Shown here in pieces: positions 15,345-23,474 of a stretch of DNA of 35,330 nt. The stretch is from Caldifarciminota bacterium (GTDB taxonomy: Bacteria; Hydrothermota; Hydrothermia; LBFQ01; DSFT01): NCBI GenBank assembly GCA_026986535.1, contig JALSOK010000094.1:1-35330 (forward strand), in the 5' to 3' direction. The notes below the pieces were generated by a model. That model was not told the DNA's origin. It saw only the letters and a program-made list of their open reading frames with translations, and ran no database searches. The position numbers were made by a program, and so were the translations under genes. Every line of letters begins with the position of its first letter. The first letter of the stretch is position 1.

Positions 15345-16718
15345 GTGCTCCTTTCCAAGACGCGCTTTCGCAGGCTGCACTTCGTCGGGATAGGGGGGTC
15401 GGGGATGTCCGGTATCGCCGAACTCCTCCATAATATGGGATTCGACATATCGGGTTCCGACATAAAGAGGAGCAGGACCACCCGCCGCCTGGAGGAAATG
15501 GGCATAAGCATCTCATACGAGCATCGTCCTGAGAATGTGGAGGGGAAGGATATAGTGGTGTACTCCTCGGCCATTGGCTTCGACAATCCGGAGATTATTC
15601 GGGCTCAGGAGCTGGGAATTCCCATAATTCCCCGTGCGGAAATGCTGGCCGAGATCATGAGGGTGAAGTTCTCCATCGCTGTTTCCGGCTCCCACGGCAA
15701 GACCACCACCACATCCATGACCGGTTATGCTATCAGGTCCCTCGACCCCACCATAGTGGTGGGCGGTATCCTCAAGGGGATAGAAAGCGGTGCCCGGATA
15801 GGCAGGAGCGACTTCCTGGTGGCGGAGGCGGATGAGTCCGACCGCTCCTTCCTGAAACTCTACCCCTCCATTGCGGTTATTACGAACATCGATGCGGAGC
15901 ACCTGGACACATACAGGAATCTGATAGAAATCAAGAAGGCCTTTCTGGATTTTGCCAACAGCGTTCCCTTTTACGGCAGCGTCATCGTCAATGTGGACGA
16001 CAGGAACACCCGGGATATAATCCCCTTCATCGAAAAGAGATACATAACCTACTCCCTGCTGGAGGAGGCCCACCTCAGCGCCCGCAACATCGAATTCTCC
16101 GGCCTTTCTTCTTCCTACGACCTCTATGTGGAGGGAAAGTTCGCGGGGAGGGTCAGGCTGAGCGTCCCTGGAAGCCACAATGTGAGCAATTCCCTCGCGG
16201 CCCTTGCTGTGGCATACGAACTGGGGATCGATATGGAGGAGGCGATGAAGAGCCTGGAGGAGTTCACGGGGGTAAGGCGCAGGTTCGAGATAAAAGGAAG
16301 AACGGGGAAAGCCACGATAGTGGATGATTACGGGCACCATCCCACGGAGATCGAAAAGGTTTTGATGACGGCCCGAACCTATCACAGGGGGAGAATCGTG
16401 GTCGTGTTTCAGCCCCACCGTTATACCAGGACCAAGTTCCTCTGGAAAGAGTTCGCATCCGTCCTGGCATCTGCTGATGAAATCATTCTCCTGCCCATCT
16501 ATCCCGCAGGGGAGAGGCCAATCAGGGGGGTGTCGTCGGAGCTCATATACAATCGCCTCAGGGAGATGGGGGTGAAGTCCGTTCATCTGATGAGGGACAA
16601 GGAGGAAGCAGTGGAATTCCTCAGGAGGTATGCGGATGAGGATGCCCTGATAATCACCCTGGGGGCCGGGGATGTGTACCGGGTGGGGGAAATGCTGATG
16701 GAGGGTGGTGGAAAATGA
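15345..16718 (+). CDS. murC: UDP-N-acetylmuramate--L-alanine ligase (MurC)
   Basis: MurC adds L-alanine to UDP-MurNAc using ATP, the first peptide step of peptidoglycan synthesis in the cytoplasm. The 457-residue protein has the Rossmann loop VGIGGSGMSGIA (14-25) and the ATP loop GSHGKTTTT (115-123). It also has EADESDRSFL, TNIDAEHLD, the ligase motif GSHNVSNSLAALAVA, and DDYGHHPTEIE near the C-terminal domain. It starts with GTG, fixed by the TAAACT box 6 nt before it and by the HFVGIGG motif at the usual distance. It overlaps lptF/G by 4 nt (ATGA). No other mur genes are adjacent, which is unusual for a dcw-type gene. Confidence 0.96.
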   Translation: MLLSKTRFRRLHFVGIGGSGMSGIAELLHNMGFDISGSDIKRSRTTRRLEEMGISISYEHRPENVEGKDIVVYSSAIGFDNPEIIRAQELGIPIIPRAEMLAEIMRVKFSIAVSGSHGKTTTTSMTGYAIRSLDPTIVVGGILKGIESGARIGRSDFLVAEADESDRSFLKLYPSIAVITNIDAEHLDTYRNLIEIKKAFLDFANSVPFYGSVIVNVDDRNTRDIIPFIEKRYITYSLLEEAHLSARNIEFSGLSSSYDLYVEGKFAGRVRLSVPGSHNVSNSLAALAVAYELGIDMEEAMKSLEEFTGVRRRFEIKGRTGKATIVDDYGHHPTEIEKVLMTARTYHRGRIVVVFQPHRYTRTKFLWKEFASVLASADEIILLPIYPAGERPIRGVSSELIYNRLREMGVKSVHLMRDKEEAVEFLRRYADEDALIITLGAGDVYRVGEMLMEGGGK

Positions 16719-17815
16719 TTCTGCCCTTTCCCCGGAAGCTGGACAGGTATCTGGGGGGTCTGTTTTCCCGGCTGGTCGTGATAATTCTCATCGGGGTCGT
16801 AGCCCTCTTCGTAATCGTCAATTTCTTCGAGAACATAGATAAATTCATCTCCCACGGATTTCGTCTGGGGGCCATCGCCCGGTACTACCTGTATCAGGTC
16901 CCCTATATAGCCGTCCTCATGATGCCCGTTTCCCTCCTTCTTGCCACCTTCTTCTCCATCGGGGAGCTTTCCGCCACATTCGAAATCATGGCCGTGAAGG
17001 CCTCCGGTATCAGTATGAGGAGATTCGTGGTCAGCATATTCATCATATCCGCCCTCTTTACCGCCGGCTCCATGTATCTGAATATGTACATCGTGGGGAC
17101 CTGGATGAAGAAAGCAGAGACGGTCATGGCGGTGGAGATAGAGGGCAGGAAGGTGCCCCGGAGCCGCACTTTCGCCAACGACCTTACCTTTATCAGCGGG
17201 AACAGGGTGTATTACTTTCGCAGTATAAGTGCCCTTTCCAGTAGGGCCGATGCAATAGTCATGGTGGAGCTGGAGGGGGAGGGGAGGGTCAGGAAGAGAG
17301 TGGATGCCCTTTACGGGACCTACGATACCCTGAGGGGACAGTGGATTCTCCACAGGGCTTCGGTTAGAAATTTCAGGGCCGATACTGTGGAGTATGCCTA
17401 CTTCGACCGCAGGGTTTTCGAAGAGATAACCCAGAGCCCCTTCGATTTCCTGAGGGATGAGAAGGACCTGTTTCAGATGAATGTTAATGAGTTGCGCCGC
17501 AGGATAGAAACCCTCAGCAGGAGCGGTTTCGAGGTGTATGCGGAGCTGACGGAACTGTACAGCAGGTATTCCTTTCCCTTCATGAACCTCATAATCATAA
17601 TATTCGCTGTCCCCGTTGCGGCTGCCATGAAGAGGAGGGGCAAGGCGTGGGGTTTCGGCATAAGCGTGATGCTGGTATTCATCTACTGGGGTCTGTCGGA
17701 GGCCTTCAAGACCCTGGGGGCTGTTGGAAAGATAGACCCGATGCTGGCGGCATGGATTCCCAACCTCTTCTTCCTGATCATCGGCATCCCCATGTGGTTC
17801 AGAATAGAGTACTGA
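16715..17815 (+). CDS. LptF/LptG family lipopolysaccharide export permease
   Basis: This 366-residue YjgP/YjgQ-family protein forms the membrane part of the LptB2FG transporter that extracts LPS from the inner membrane. Three N-terminal helices (about 18-37, 56-82 and 104-125) enclose the conserved cytoplasmic loop GELSATFEIMAVKASGIS. A beta-jellyroll-like periplasmic domain (about 130-275) and three C-terminal helices follow. It cannot be assigned to LptF rather than LptG by eye. The start overlaps the murC stop (ATGA), so translation is coupled. LPS or a similar lipid implies a diderm envelope. Confidence 0.9.
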   Translation: MILPFPRKLDRYLGGLFSRLVVIILIGVVALFVIVNFFENIDKFISHGFRLGAIARYYLYQVPYIAVLMMPVSLLLATFFSIGELSATFEIMAVKASGISMRRFVVSIFIISALFTAGSMYLNMYIVGTWMKKAETVMAVEIEGRKVPRSRTFANDLTFISGNRVYYFRSISALSSRADAIVMVELEGEGRVRKRVDALYGTYDTLRGQWILHRASVRNFRADTVEYAYFDRRVFEEITQSPFDFLRDEKDLFQMNVNELRRRIETLSRSGFEVYAELTELYSRYSFPFMNLIIIIFAVPVAAAMKRRGKAWGFGISVMLVFIYWGLSEAFKTLGAVGKIDPMLAAWIPNLFFLIIGIPMWFRIEY

Positions 17816-17816
17816 T

Positions 17817-18719
17817 TTACTCCCCCCGGTAATCCCTGCACCTGTCGTTGGTGTATGAGATCATCTCCCCCAGGAACCCCATGGCCAGCAGGAGCAGTCC
17901 TCCCAGGAGGAAGAGCATGGTCAGGTAGATGAGGGGCCTGTATCCCAGGTCAAAGGCGAATCTGAGGACCAGGGCGATGGTTCCCACCACCAGCCCCAGG
18001 AACAGGGATACGAATCCCAGAGTTCCGAACAGGAGCAGGGGCTTTTCCATGAAAGTGAGCAGGAACCGGACGGCCAGGAGATCCATAAACCCGATCAATA
18101 TACGCAGTTTGCCCCTGTACTTACTCTCCCCCGCCCTGCGGGGATAAAGCTTTACGGGAATCTCTGTTATGGTGAAGCCGTAGTGGTGGGCTATGGGGAT
18201 GATGTACCTGTGCCACTCCTTCCTGAGGGGAATGACCTCCAGAACTTCCCTCCTCATCCCCTTGAGGGCATTCATGTCCCTCACTTTGACCCCGAAGAAG
18301 AGGCGGGAGAGCAAATTATAGACCGACGATACGAATTTCTTCTCGTACTTTCCCACCTTGTACCCGGCCACCAGATCCCACCCCTCCTCCAGCTTATCCA
18401 CAATACGCTTCACATCCTCGAAGGAAAACTGCATGTCGGCGTCGAATATGATTATGTACCTGCCGGACGAGACCCGGAATCCTTCCCTGATCGCATCTGT
18501 CTTTCCCCTGTTGACCGGCAGGCGAACCACCTTCACATTCTTCAGATTCCTGGAATGCTTCAGGGCTTCCTCGTAGGTCCTGTCCTTCGAGCCGTCGTCC
18601 ACTATTACCAGCTCCCAGTCCCTCAGGTTGTTCTTCTGCGTGAAGCTGACGAATTCCTCTATAAGGGGCTTTATATTGGGCTCTTCGTTGTATGCGGGGG
18701 CTATCACGGATACCTTCAT
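17817..18719 (-). CDS. Polyprenyl-phosphate glycosyltransferase, GT2 (DPM/GtrB-like)
   Basis: The 300-residue GT2 enzyme moves a sugar from a nucleotide donor to a polyprenyl phosphate. Motifs are VSVIAPAYNEE at the start, DDGS (41-44), the donor/metal DAD (93-95) and ALKGMRREVL. Two C-terminal membrane helices (about 225-290) give the GtrB/DPM-type topology. The donor (mannose or glucose) cannot be read from the sequence. It is convergent with lptF/G with a single base between stop codons. A lipid-linked sugar from this enzyme could feed the DUF2723 transferase at 30064. No ribosome site is seen; a TAAAAT box lies 11 nt upstream. Confidence 0.9.
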   Translation of the reverse strand: MKVSVIAPAYNEEPNIKPLIEEFVSFTQKNNLRDWELVIVDDGSKDRTYEEALKHSRNLKNVKVVRLPVNRGKTDAIREGFRVSSGRYIIIFDADMQFSFEDVKRIVDKLEEGWDLVAGYKVGKYEKKFVSSVYNLLSRLFFGVKVRDMNALKGMRREVLEVIPLRKEWHRYIIPIAHHYGFTITEIPVKLYPRRAGESKYRGKLRILIGFMDLLAVRFLLTFMEKPLLLFGTLGFVSLFLGLVVGTIALVLRFAFDLGYRPLIYLTMLFLLGGLLLLAMGFLGEMISYTNDRCRDYRGE

Positions 18720-18730
18720 GGGCTGGAGAA

Positions 18731-18736
18731 ATTTTA
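18731..18736 (-). promoter_or_regulatory. -10 box (TAAAAT) of the GT2 gene
   Basis: Minus-strand TAAAAT is 11 nt before the ATG at 18719. It predicts a leader of about 4-5 nt with no Shine-Dalgarno. Confidence 0.5.
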
Positions 18737-18741
18737 ATGGG

Positions 18742-18760
18742 GAGGGGCAGATAGCCCCTC
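18742..18760 (-). terminator. Stem-loop at the stop codon of the Asp-box protein
   Basis: GAGGGGC (18742-18748) and GCCCCTC (18754-18760) pair around AGATA. It overlaps the TGA stop (18759-18761) of the upstream minus-strand gene and lies just before the GT2 promoter. Confidence 0.6.
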
Positions 18761-20219
18761 ACTGAACTATTACTTTCTTCGAATACGAACCGCTGTGCAG
18801 AATGTAGATGCCGGATTTCAATGGAACGAATGCTTCCCCCGGAGGCATGGAACGGATGAGCCTTCCCGAAGCGGAGAAGATTTCCACCTGCTCTCTGCTG
18901 TTGATCATGATACCCCCCGGCATGATGAAAACGGCAAATGGGATTTTGCCCTGCGAGAATTCGGCCAGTTCGACGGGATTCGAATAGGCGAATAGCACAT
19001 GGCCGCCGTCCTCATCGAAGAAGTCGTTTCCCCAGGCGGCATACAGGATTCCATCGTCTATAAACCAGCCGAGGTAGTCGTGTCCGGAGGGATTTTCCCT
19101 GAATCCGTAGTTTCGACTGCTTACCCTGTAGGGCTGGGACCAGGTATTGCCCCAGTCGGGAGAGAAGAGCCATCCGGTTGCCCATTCCCCCACGGGACTG
19201 CTTCCGCAATAGCCGTAGTCCCCGATTCTGCCCTGGTACATGAGGTAGATGTAGTTTCCATACGAGGCCAGCATGGGCAGAATCTGTTCGGTTCCCCCCA
19301 TGTCGGGAGATACCTGCTGGACCCCCAGCGGGGTGGTCCCCTGCCATGTGGCCACATTTACGAGGCAGTAGTCATCAGTGAATGCTATGGCCACCTTCCC
19401 GCTGGATGCAGTTATGTGGTCGTGAATCTTTGCGGGGCGGGCATCGTGGGGGCAGGCCGTGCTCTGGCTCCCGGCGATGGAGAAGAAGACTTCTCCTCCG
19501 AGGTTGAAGGAATTTCCTCCGTCTGTGGAGTATAAAAAGCCTGCTCCAATTTCGTAATTGCTTTCTACATTGCTGAAATCATTGAAGGACATATAAATTG
19601 TATTTCCATCCTTTGCCCAGTATCCCACGGTCGAGATAAAATTCAGGTAGCCTATCCCATTCCAGGTTGCTCCGTCATCCGTGGTCTTGTACACGAAGAG
19701 GTTGTTGTCTCCGTACATGTTGCTCGTAAAGTTGACCAGGACGGTGCTTCCTCCCAGAGGAAGGAGCCACTCCTTATCCTTGAAGTAGGTCCAGTAGTCG
19801 TTCTGCCCCACATATGTGCACGACCAGTTGGATGCGCTGGAGCATCCGGCTCCGGCACTGCATGTGCAGAACCACACCTCCCCCCTGACATCGTTCTGTC
19901 CACCGCTTCCCTGACAGTACTCGATTCCTGCAAAGTAAATCTTGTTGGGGTTGTCTGGCTGGATTGCGACTGCAGGATCTCCCACCCAGCAATCCGTATA
20001 ACTGGGACCGTATCCGATGGAGCTCCAGGAGTTGCCCCCATCGAAGCTCATCATGAGCACATTGGCATTGTACTCCTCGGAGATGTATGCGACCAGTATG
20101 GTATTGCCCTGTTTTGCCATCGTCACTTCTTCATCTATGGTGCACGAGGACACATCCCTGCCGGAAAGGTCGAACTCGGGGTTGAAAGGGGGGTCCATCA
20201 AAAGGAACATCAGCATCAT
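18759..20219 (-). CDS. Secreted Asp-box (BNR/sialidase-like) propeller protein with T9SS-type tail
   Basis: The 486-residue exported protein has a minimal leader (MMLMFLLM). At least four Asp-box repeats occur: SFDGGNSW (58-65), TTDDGATW, STDGGNSF and SPDWGNTW, the S-x-D-x-G-x-(T/S)-(W/F) turns of sialidase-like beta-propellers. No sialidase catalytic Arg/Tyr set could be assigned, so enzymatic activity is not claimed. A Cys-rich stretch (CTCSAGAGCSSASNWSC) suggests disulphides. The C terminus (VEIFSASGRLIRSM, PLKSGIYILHSG, SKKVIVQ) is a T9SS type A-like sorting domain. It starts behind GGAGGAAG and is in an operon with the preceding 163-aa gene. Confidence 0.82.
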   Translation of the reverse strand: MMLMFLLMDPPFNPEFDLSGRDVSSCTIDEEVTMAKQGNTILVAYISEEYNANVLMMSFDGGNSWSSIGYGPSYTDCWVGDPAVAIQPDNPNKIYFAGIEYCQGSGGQNDVRGEVWFCTCSAGAGCSSASNWSCTYVGQNDYWTYFKDKEWLLPLGGSTVLVNFTSNMYGDNNLFVYKTTDDGATWNGIGYLNFISTVGYWAKDGNTIYMSFNDFSNVESNYEIGAGFLYSTDGGNSFNLGGEVFFSIAGSQSTACPHDARPAKIHDHITASSGKVAIAFTDDYCLVNVATWQGTTPLGVQQVSPDMGGTEQILPMLASYGNYIYLMYQGRIGDYGYCGSSPVGEWATGWLFSPDWGNTWSQPYRVSSRNYGFRENPSGHDYLGWFIDDGILYAAWGNDFFDEDGGHVLFAYSNPVELAEFSQGKIPFAVFIMPGGIMINSREQVEIFSASGRLIRSMPPGEAFVPLKSGIYILHSGSYSKKVIVQ

Positions 20220-20234
20220 GGCTCTTCCTCCCTT

Positions 20235-20726
20235 TTACTCGAGGACGAAGTTGCTGACTTCAATTTCGAAGGATTCATCCAGGGGAACGAAGACTATGCG
20301 GAGGGGATCCTGGCCGCCGTGCTGGGTGATGGCGATGGCTCCGGACAGGTCCAGGGTTATGGTGTCTGCATCCTGTGAGAGTTCCACCTTTCTGGATACG
20401 AATCCGGCTGCGCTATAGACCGATATCCTGAATTTGCCTTTCCCCCTTGCTAAGAATCGGAGAATTCCCTCCTTTATCCCCGAAATGGAGCTCTGGTAGT
20501 ATATCGTGCAGTTGTCCTTCCTGAGGGGACTGCCCGCCTTTTCGCACTTCCCTTCGAATCGGGCGGGCTTCCCGAATATCCTCTTCCCTTCTGCCCTGAG
20601 CATGAGCGGGCTTTCCTGCATGTGGATTTTTTCCACGGGATAGTACCACTGGTCCAGCTTTATTTCCTTCGGGGCTCCGTGCCTCTGCCCCAGAAGGGCA
20701 ATCTGCATTATAGCTATCCACATCAT
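20235..20726 (-). CDS. Small exported hypothetical protein
   Basis: No family is recognised in these 163 residues. A hydrophobic leader (MMWIAIMQIALLG) is followed by a basic segment and two cysteines spaced to allow a disulphide (EGKCEKAG, KDNCTIYY). The C-terminal half looks like a beta-sandwich (KFRISVYSAAGFVSRKVEL, DTITLDLSG, LRIVFVPLDESFEIEVSNF). It lacks the GxY/KLIV ending of a T9SS tail. It precedes the Asp-box gene by 15 nt and is probably co-transcribed, so it may be a partner or chaperone of that secreted protein. The start lies 7 nt from a TAATTT box. Confidence 0.65.
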   Translation of the reverse strand: MMWIAIMQIALLGQRHGAPKEIKLDQWYYPVEKIHMQESPLMLRAEGKRIFGKPARFEGKCEKAGSPLRKDNCTIYYQSSISGIKEGILRFLARGKGKFRISVYSAAGFVSRKVELSQDADTITLDLSGAIAITQHGGQDPLRIVFVPLDESFEIEVSNFVLE

Positions 20727-20733
20727 ATCCTTT

Positions 20734-20739
20734 AAATTA
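20734..20739 (-). promoter_or_regulatory. -10 box (TAATTT) of the exported-protein operon
   Basis: Minus-strand TAATTT lies 7 nt before the first of two consecutive ATGs (20726). It is the weakest match to the window's -10 motif but has the same spacing. No strong ribosome site is present. Confidence 0.4.
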
Positions 20740-20850
20740 TGGCAGTTCCCGGGGAGGAGGAGCGAGTTTAAGGTTTTAATCTTCAGTGATTTATCCCCTT
20801 TGCATCCGGTTTTGCCATATTTTTCCCAAAATTTTACTTCCCCTGCCCCT

Positions 20851-20856
20851 TATACT
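20851..20856 (+). promoter_or_regulatory. -10 box (TATACT), leaderless promoter of the M20 peptidase
   Basis: TATACT is followed after 7 nt by ATG 20864. No Shine-Dalgarno is present. Confidence 0.6.
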
Positions 20857-20863
20857 TTGAGGG

Positions 20864-22165
20864 ATGGATGTGGTGGAGATCCTTACCAGTCTGATAGGTT
20901 TCAGGACAGTGAATCCCCCTGGAGATGAAGAGGAGGCAGTGCTCTGGATCAGGGACCTGTTTGAGAGGGAGGGGCTGGAGGGGGAGATATACGCCCTGGA
21001 TTCGAGGAGGCCCAATCTGCTGGTCCGCATTCCGGGAAAGAAAGGGGGAAAGCCCCTTCTGGTTTATGGGCATGTGGATGTGGTTCCCGTGGAGGGGCAG
21101 CAGTGGGATGTGGATCCCTTTGCGGGAGCAGTGAAGGATGGATATGTGTGGGGCAGGGGGGCTCTGGACATGAAGGGGCCCCTCGCAATATATCTGGCTT
21201 CCCTTCTGGAGACTTACAGGGAGGGCAGTCTTGCAGGGGATGTCATCTTCCTTGCCCTCAGCGATGAGGAGGGGGGAGGAGATTACGGTGCCCGCTATAT
21301 GGTGGAAAATCATCCCGAACTGTTCGATGGTGTGGAGTACGCGATAGGGGAATTCGGTGGTTTCAGCTTCGAGGTGATGGGAAGAAGGCTGTATCCGGTT
21401 ATGGTGGCTGAAAAGCAGATATGCTGGCTTAAACTCACCTTCGAGGGAAGGGGAGGACACGGTTCCCTGATGCACAGGGATACCGCAATGGAAAAGGTGG
21501 GAAGGGCCCTGGTTTCTCTGCACAGGGGGCGCTTACCCGTCCACATAACCCCCGCCGTCAGGCGGATGTTCCTCTCCATGGCCGACGCCCTCCCTTTTCC
21601 CGCTTCCCTTTTGATGAGGGCGCTTCTCATACCATCCATTACGGATGGACTTCTGTCCCTTCTGGGGGAGAGGATGGAGGTATTCAGACCCCTTTTCCAC
21701 AACACTGCCAGCCCCACCATCATCAGGGGCGGGAGCAAGGTGAATGTGGTGCCCTCCAGGGTGGAACTGGAGGTGGATGGGAGGCTTCTGCCCGGATTCA
21801 CCCCCGACCGGTTCATACGGGAGCTTGAGGACCTACTGGGTGTTCCATTCGAGGCCCGGGTCCTCAGGTACGATCCCTATCCGGACGATGTGGACTGGCG
21901 GCTTATGGGTGCGCTGGAAGAGGCGATAGGGATGGAGGATGGAGGGGGGCGGGTTATCCCCATGCTTCTGACGGGGGTCACGGATGGCAGGTTCTTTAAG
22001 AGGCTGGGGATACAGACCTATGGATTCGCCCCCATGAAGCTCCCCGCGCATTTCCCCTTCGGGGATTATATCCACGCCGAAAACGAACGGATACCCGTGG
22101 AAGCCCTGCACTTCGGTGTCAGGGTGATGAAGCATTTCTTCTCGAGGGGGGCGTGGACCCTTTAG
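20864..22165 (+). CDS. M20 family metallopeptidase (ArgE/DapE/CPG2-like)
   Basis: This 433-residue di-zinc hydrolase has the M20 ligand set: His70 and catalytic Asp72 in GHVDVVP, Asp102 in WGRGALDMKGP, and the Glu135-Glu136 pair in LSDEEGGG. A lid/dimerisation domain with GGSKVNVVPSRVELEVDGR sits in the usual place, and a late His occurs in KLPAHFPFGDYIHAENERI. The family removes acyl or amino-acid groups from peptides and amino acids. The exact substrate (N-acetylornithine, succinyl-DAP or dipeptide) cannot be decided from sequence. It is monocistronic and leaderless, and its TAG overlaps the TAA of the convergent speE-like gene. Confidence 0.92.
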   Translation: MDVVEILTSLIGFRTVNPPGDEEEAVLWIRDLFEREGLEGEIYALDSRRPNLLVRIPGKKGGKPLLVYGHVDVVPVEGQQWDVDPFAGAVKDGYVWGRGALDMKGPLAIYLASLLETYREGSLAGDVIFLALSDEEGGGDYGARYMVENHPELFDGVEYAIGEFGGFSFEVMGRRLYPVMVAEKQICWLKLTFEGRGGHGSLMHRDTAMEKVGRALVSLHRGRLPVHITPAVRRMFLSMADALPFPASLLMRALLIPSITDGLLSLLGERMEVFRPLFHNTASPTIIRGGSKVNVVPSRVELEVDGRLLPGFTPDRFIRELEDLLGVPFEARVLRYDPYPDDVDWRLMGALEEAIGMEDGGGRVIPMLLTGVTDGRFFKRLGIQTYGFAPMKLPAHFPFGDYIHAENERIPVEALHFGVRVMKHFFSRGAWTL

Positions 22166-22174
22166 AAGGGGTCC
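22155..22174. terminator. Stem-loop spanning two overlapping convergent stop codons
   Basis: GGACCC (22155-22160) and GGGTCC (22169-22174) pair, with some inner T-A and G-T pairs possible. The loop contains both the TAG of the M20 gene (22163-22165) and, on the minus strand, the TAA of the aminopropyltransferase gene (22162-22164). Confidence 0.5.
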
Positions 22175-23007
22175 CGGACCAGACCCTCCACCTTTTCCTT
22201 CAGGAACTGGGGCAGTGCAAAGGCTCCCCTGTATATGCTTCTGTTAAAGTACCTCAATCCTGCGGGAATTTTCTGCCTCTCTCTTATCTCCAGCCCCCTA
22301 GTTGCCAGGGAGAATGCCCAGAATCCCCCCGGATATGTGGGAATGGGGGCCGTGTACATGTGCAGAATGGGAAAGATTCTGGAGAGCCTCAGTGCTATGG
22401 TTTCGATGGTGTCGAGATGATAGTAAGGGGATTCGGACTGTATGACCATAATCCCCCCGTCCCTGAGCGAGCGGAATACATTCCTGAAGAAGTCCTGGCC
22501 TATGAGGCCCTCGGCCGGTCCTATGGGGTCGGTGGAATCCACCACTACCACATCGAATTCCCCCTCGTGCCCCTTTATCCATTCTGTCGCGTCTTCCACA
22601 TGTATATGGAGCCTCTCGTCGTTCAGAGCGGATGAAATGGTGGGAAGGTACCTGCGGGAGGCCTCTATTACCATCCTGTCTATTTCCACCATGTGGACCT
22701 CTTCCACGGGGTACCTCAGCACTTCCCTCGCGGTTCCCCCATCCCCTCCGCCCACTATAAGGATTCTCCGGGGGGAGGGATGGGATATCATAGCGGGGTG
22801 GACTAGCATCTCGTGGTATATGAATTCGTCCCTCTCCGTGGTCATTACGAGTCCGTCGAGGGTCAGGACCCTCCCGAAGAAGCCGTTCTCGAAGATTTCT
22901 ATCTCCTGATAGGGGCTCTTATGCCGGTACAGTACCCTCTCTTTCTTCAGGAATATGCCTGAATGGGGTGAGTGGTATTCCCTGTATTCTTCCCCTTGCT
23001 TTACCAT
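22162..23007 (-). CDS. speE: Polyamine aminopropyltransferase (spermidine synthase, SpeE type)
   Basis: This 281-residue enzyme transfers an aminopropyl group from decarboxylated AdoMet to a polyamine acceptor. Family features are the N-terminal beta region ending LTLDGLVMTTERDEFIYHEMLVHPA, the AdoMet-binding GGGDGGT (86-92), VEID for ribose binding, and DSTDP (157-161) with the catalytic Asp. YPGGFWAFSLAT closes the pocket. This is the canonical SpeE type, unlike its neighbour with GGGEGAT. It overlaps the decarboxylase gene by 7 nt. The AdoMet decarboxylase needed to make the donor is not in the window. Confidence 0.93.
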   Translation of the reverse strand: MVKQGEEYREYHSPHSGIFLKKERVLYRHKSPYQEIEIFENGFFGRVLTLDGLVMTTERDEFIYHEMLVHPAMISHPSPRRILIVGGGDGGTAREVLRYPVEEVHMVEIDRMVIEASRRYLPTISSALNDERLHIHVEDATEWIKGHEGEFDVVVVDSTDPIGPAEGLIGQDFFRNVFRSLRDGGIMVIQSESPYYHLDTIETIALRLSRIFPILHMYTAPIPTYPGGFWAFSLATRGLEIRERQKIPAGLRYFNRSIYRGAFALPQFLKEKVEGLVRDPF

Positions 23008-23474
23008 AGGGCCACTCCGGCGAACACGCTCGTGGGTCCTTCTATAAGGGCACTGGCGGACTTTACGATGATTTCCCTGATGGCTATTCCCCTGTGCCTC
23101 ATGGCTTCTATCGCCATCTTCCTGACGATTTCCCTGGCCTTCTCCTCCGGAGTATATCCTGAGAATTCCATTATGACACCCACATGCTTCTCGTCCTGCG
23201 GAAGGGCGACCGAAACTGCGGCGGAAATCACCTCCCCTTTATCGGTGGAACTTATGGAGCCGTAGGCTATGGGGAGCAGGGAGCCCCTGGGGACCTCTAT
23301 GGTCTGGCTCACCCTCGCACCGGGGGGCACTATGCTCGACACCTTGAGCAGATTGTAATCCCCCACCCCTGCATTGCGCAGGGCCTGGTCGAAGGCGGTC
23401 AGGAGGGTCTCCCCCCTACCCACACCGGCGCAGATGTACAGGTGTTCAAGCTTTCCAAATAAAGGGTGCGTCAT
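23001..23474 (-). CDS. Pyruvoyl-dependent arginine decarboxylase (PvlArgDC)
   Basis: The 157-residue proenzyme should cleave itself at Ser46-Ser47 (NLLKVSSIVPPG) to give a small beta chain and a pyruvoyl-capped alpha chain. It then converts arginine to agmatine without PLP. PPGARVSQ, GSLLPIAYGSISS and the likely catalytic Glu103 in VIMEFSGYTPEEKARE match the family described in Methanocaldococcus. The gene overlaps the upstream aminopropyltransferase by 29 nt and the downstream one by 7 nt. This is strong evidence for coupled translation and a shared polyamine pathway. Confidence 0.93.
   Translation of the reverse strand: MTHPLFGKLEHLYICAGVGRGETLLTAFDQALRNAGVGDYNLLKVSSIVPPGARVSQTIEVPRGSLLPIAYGSISSTDKGEVISAAVSVALPQDEKHVGVIMEFSGYTPEEKAREIVRKMAIEAMRHRGIAIREIIVKSASALIEGPTSVFAGVALW

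Noticed and set aside
15513-16586. 357-aa minus-strand ORF
   Set aside because: Shadow of murC, whose motifs on the plus strand are unambiguous.
18759-20219. Calling the Asp-box protein a sialidase
   Set aside because: Asp-boxes occur in many propellers, and the arginine triad and catalytic Tyr/Glu could not be assigned.
20235-20726. T9SS sorting tail on the 163-aa exported protein
   Set aside because: It has a beta-rich end but lacks the G-x-Y and final K-(L/V)-I-V pattern seen in the two true candidates.
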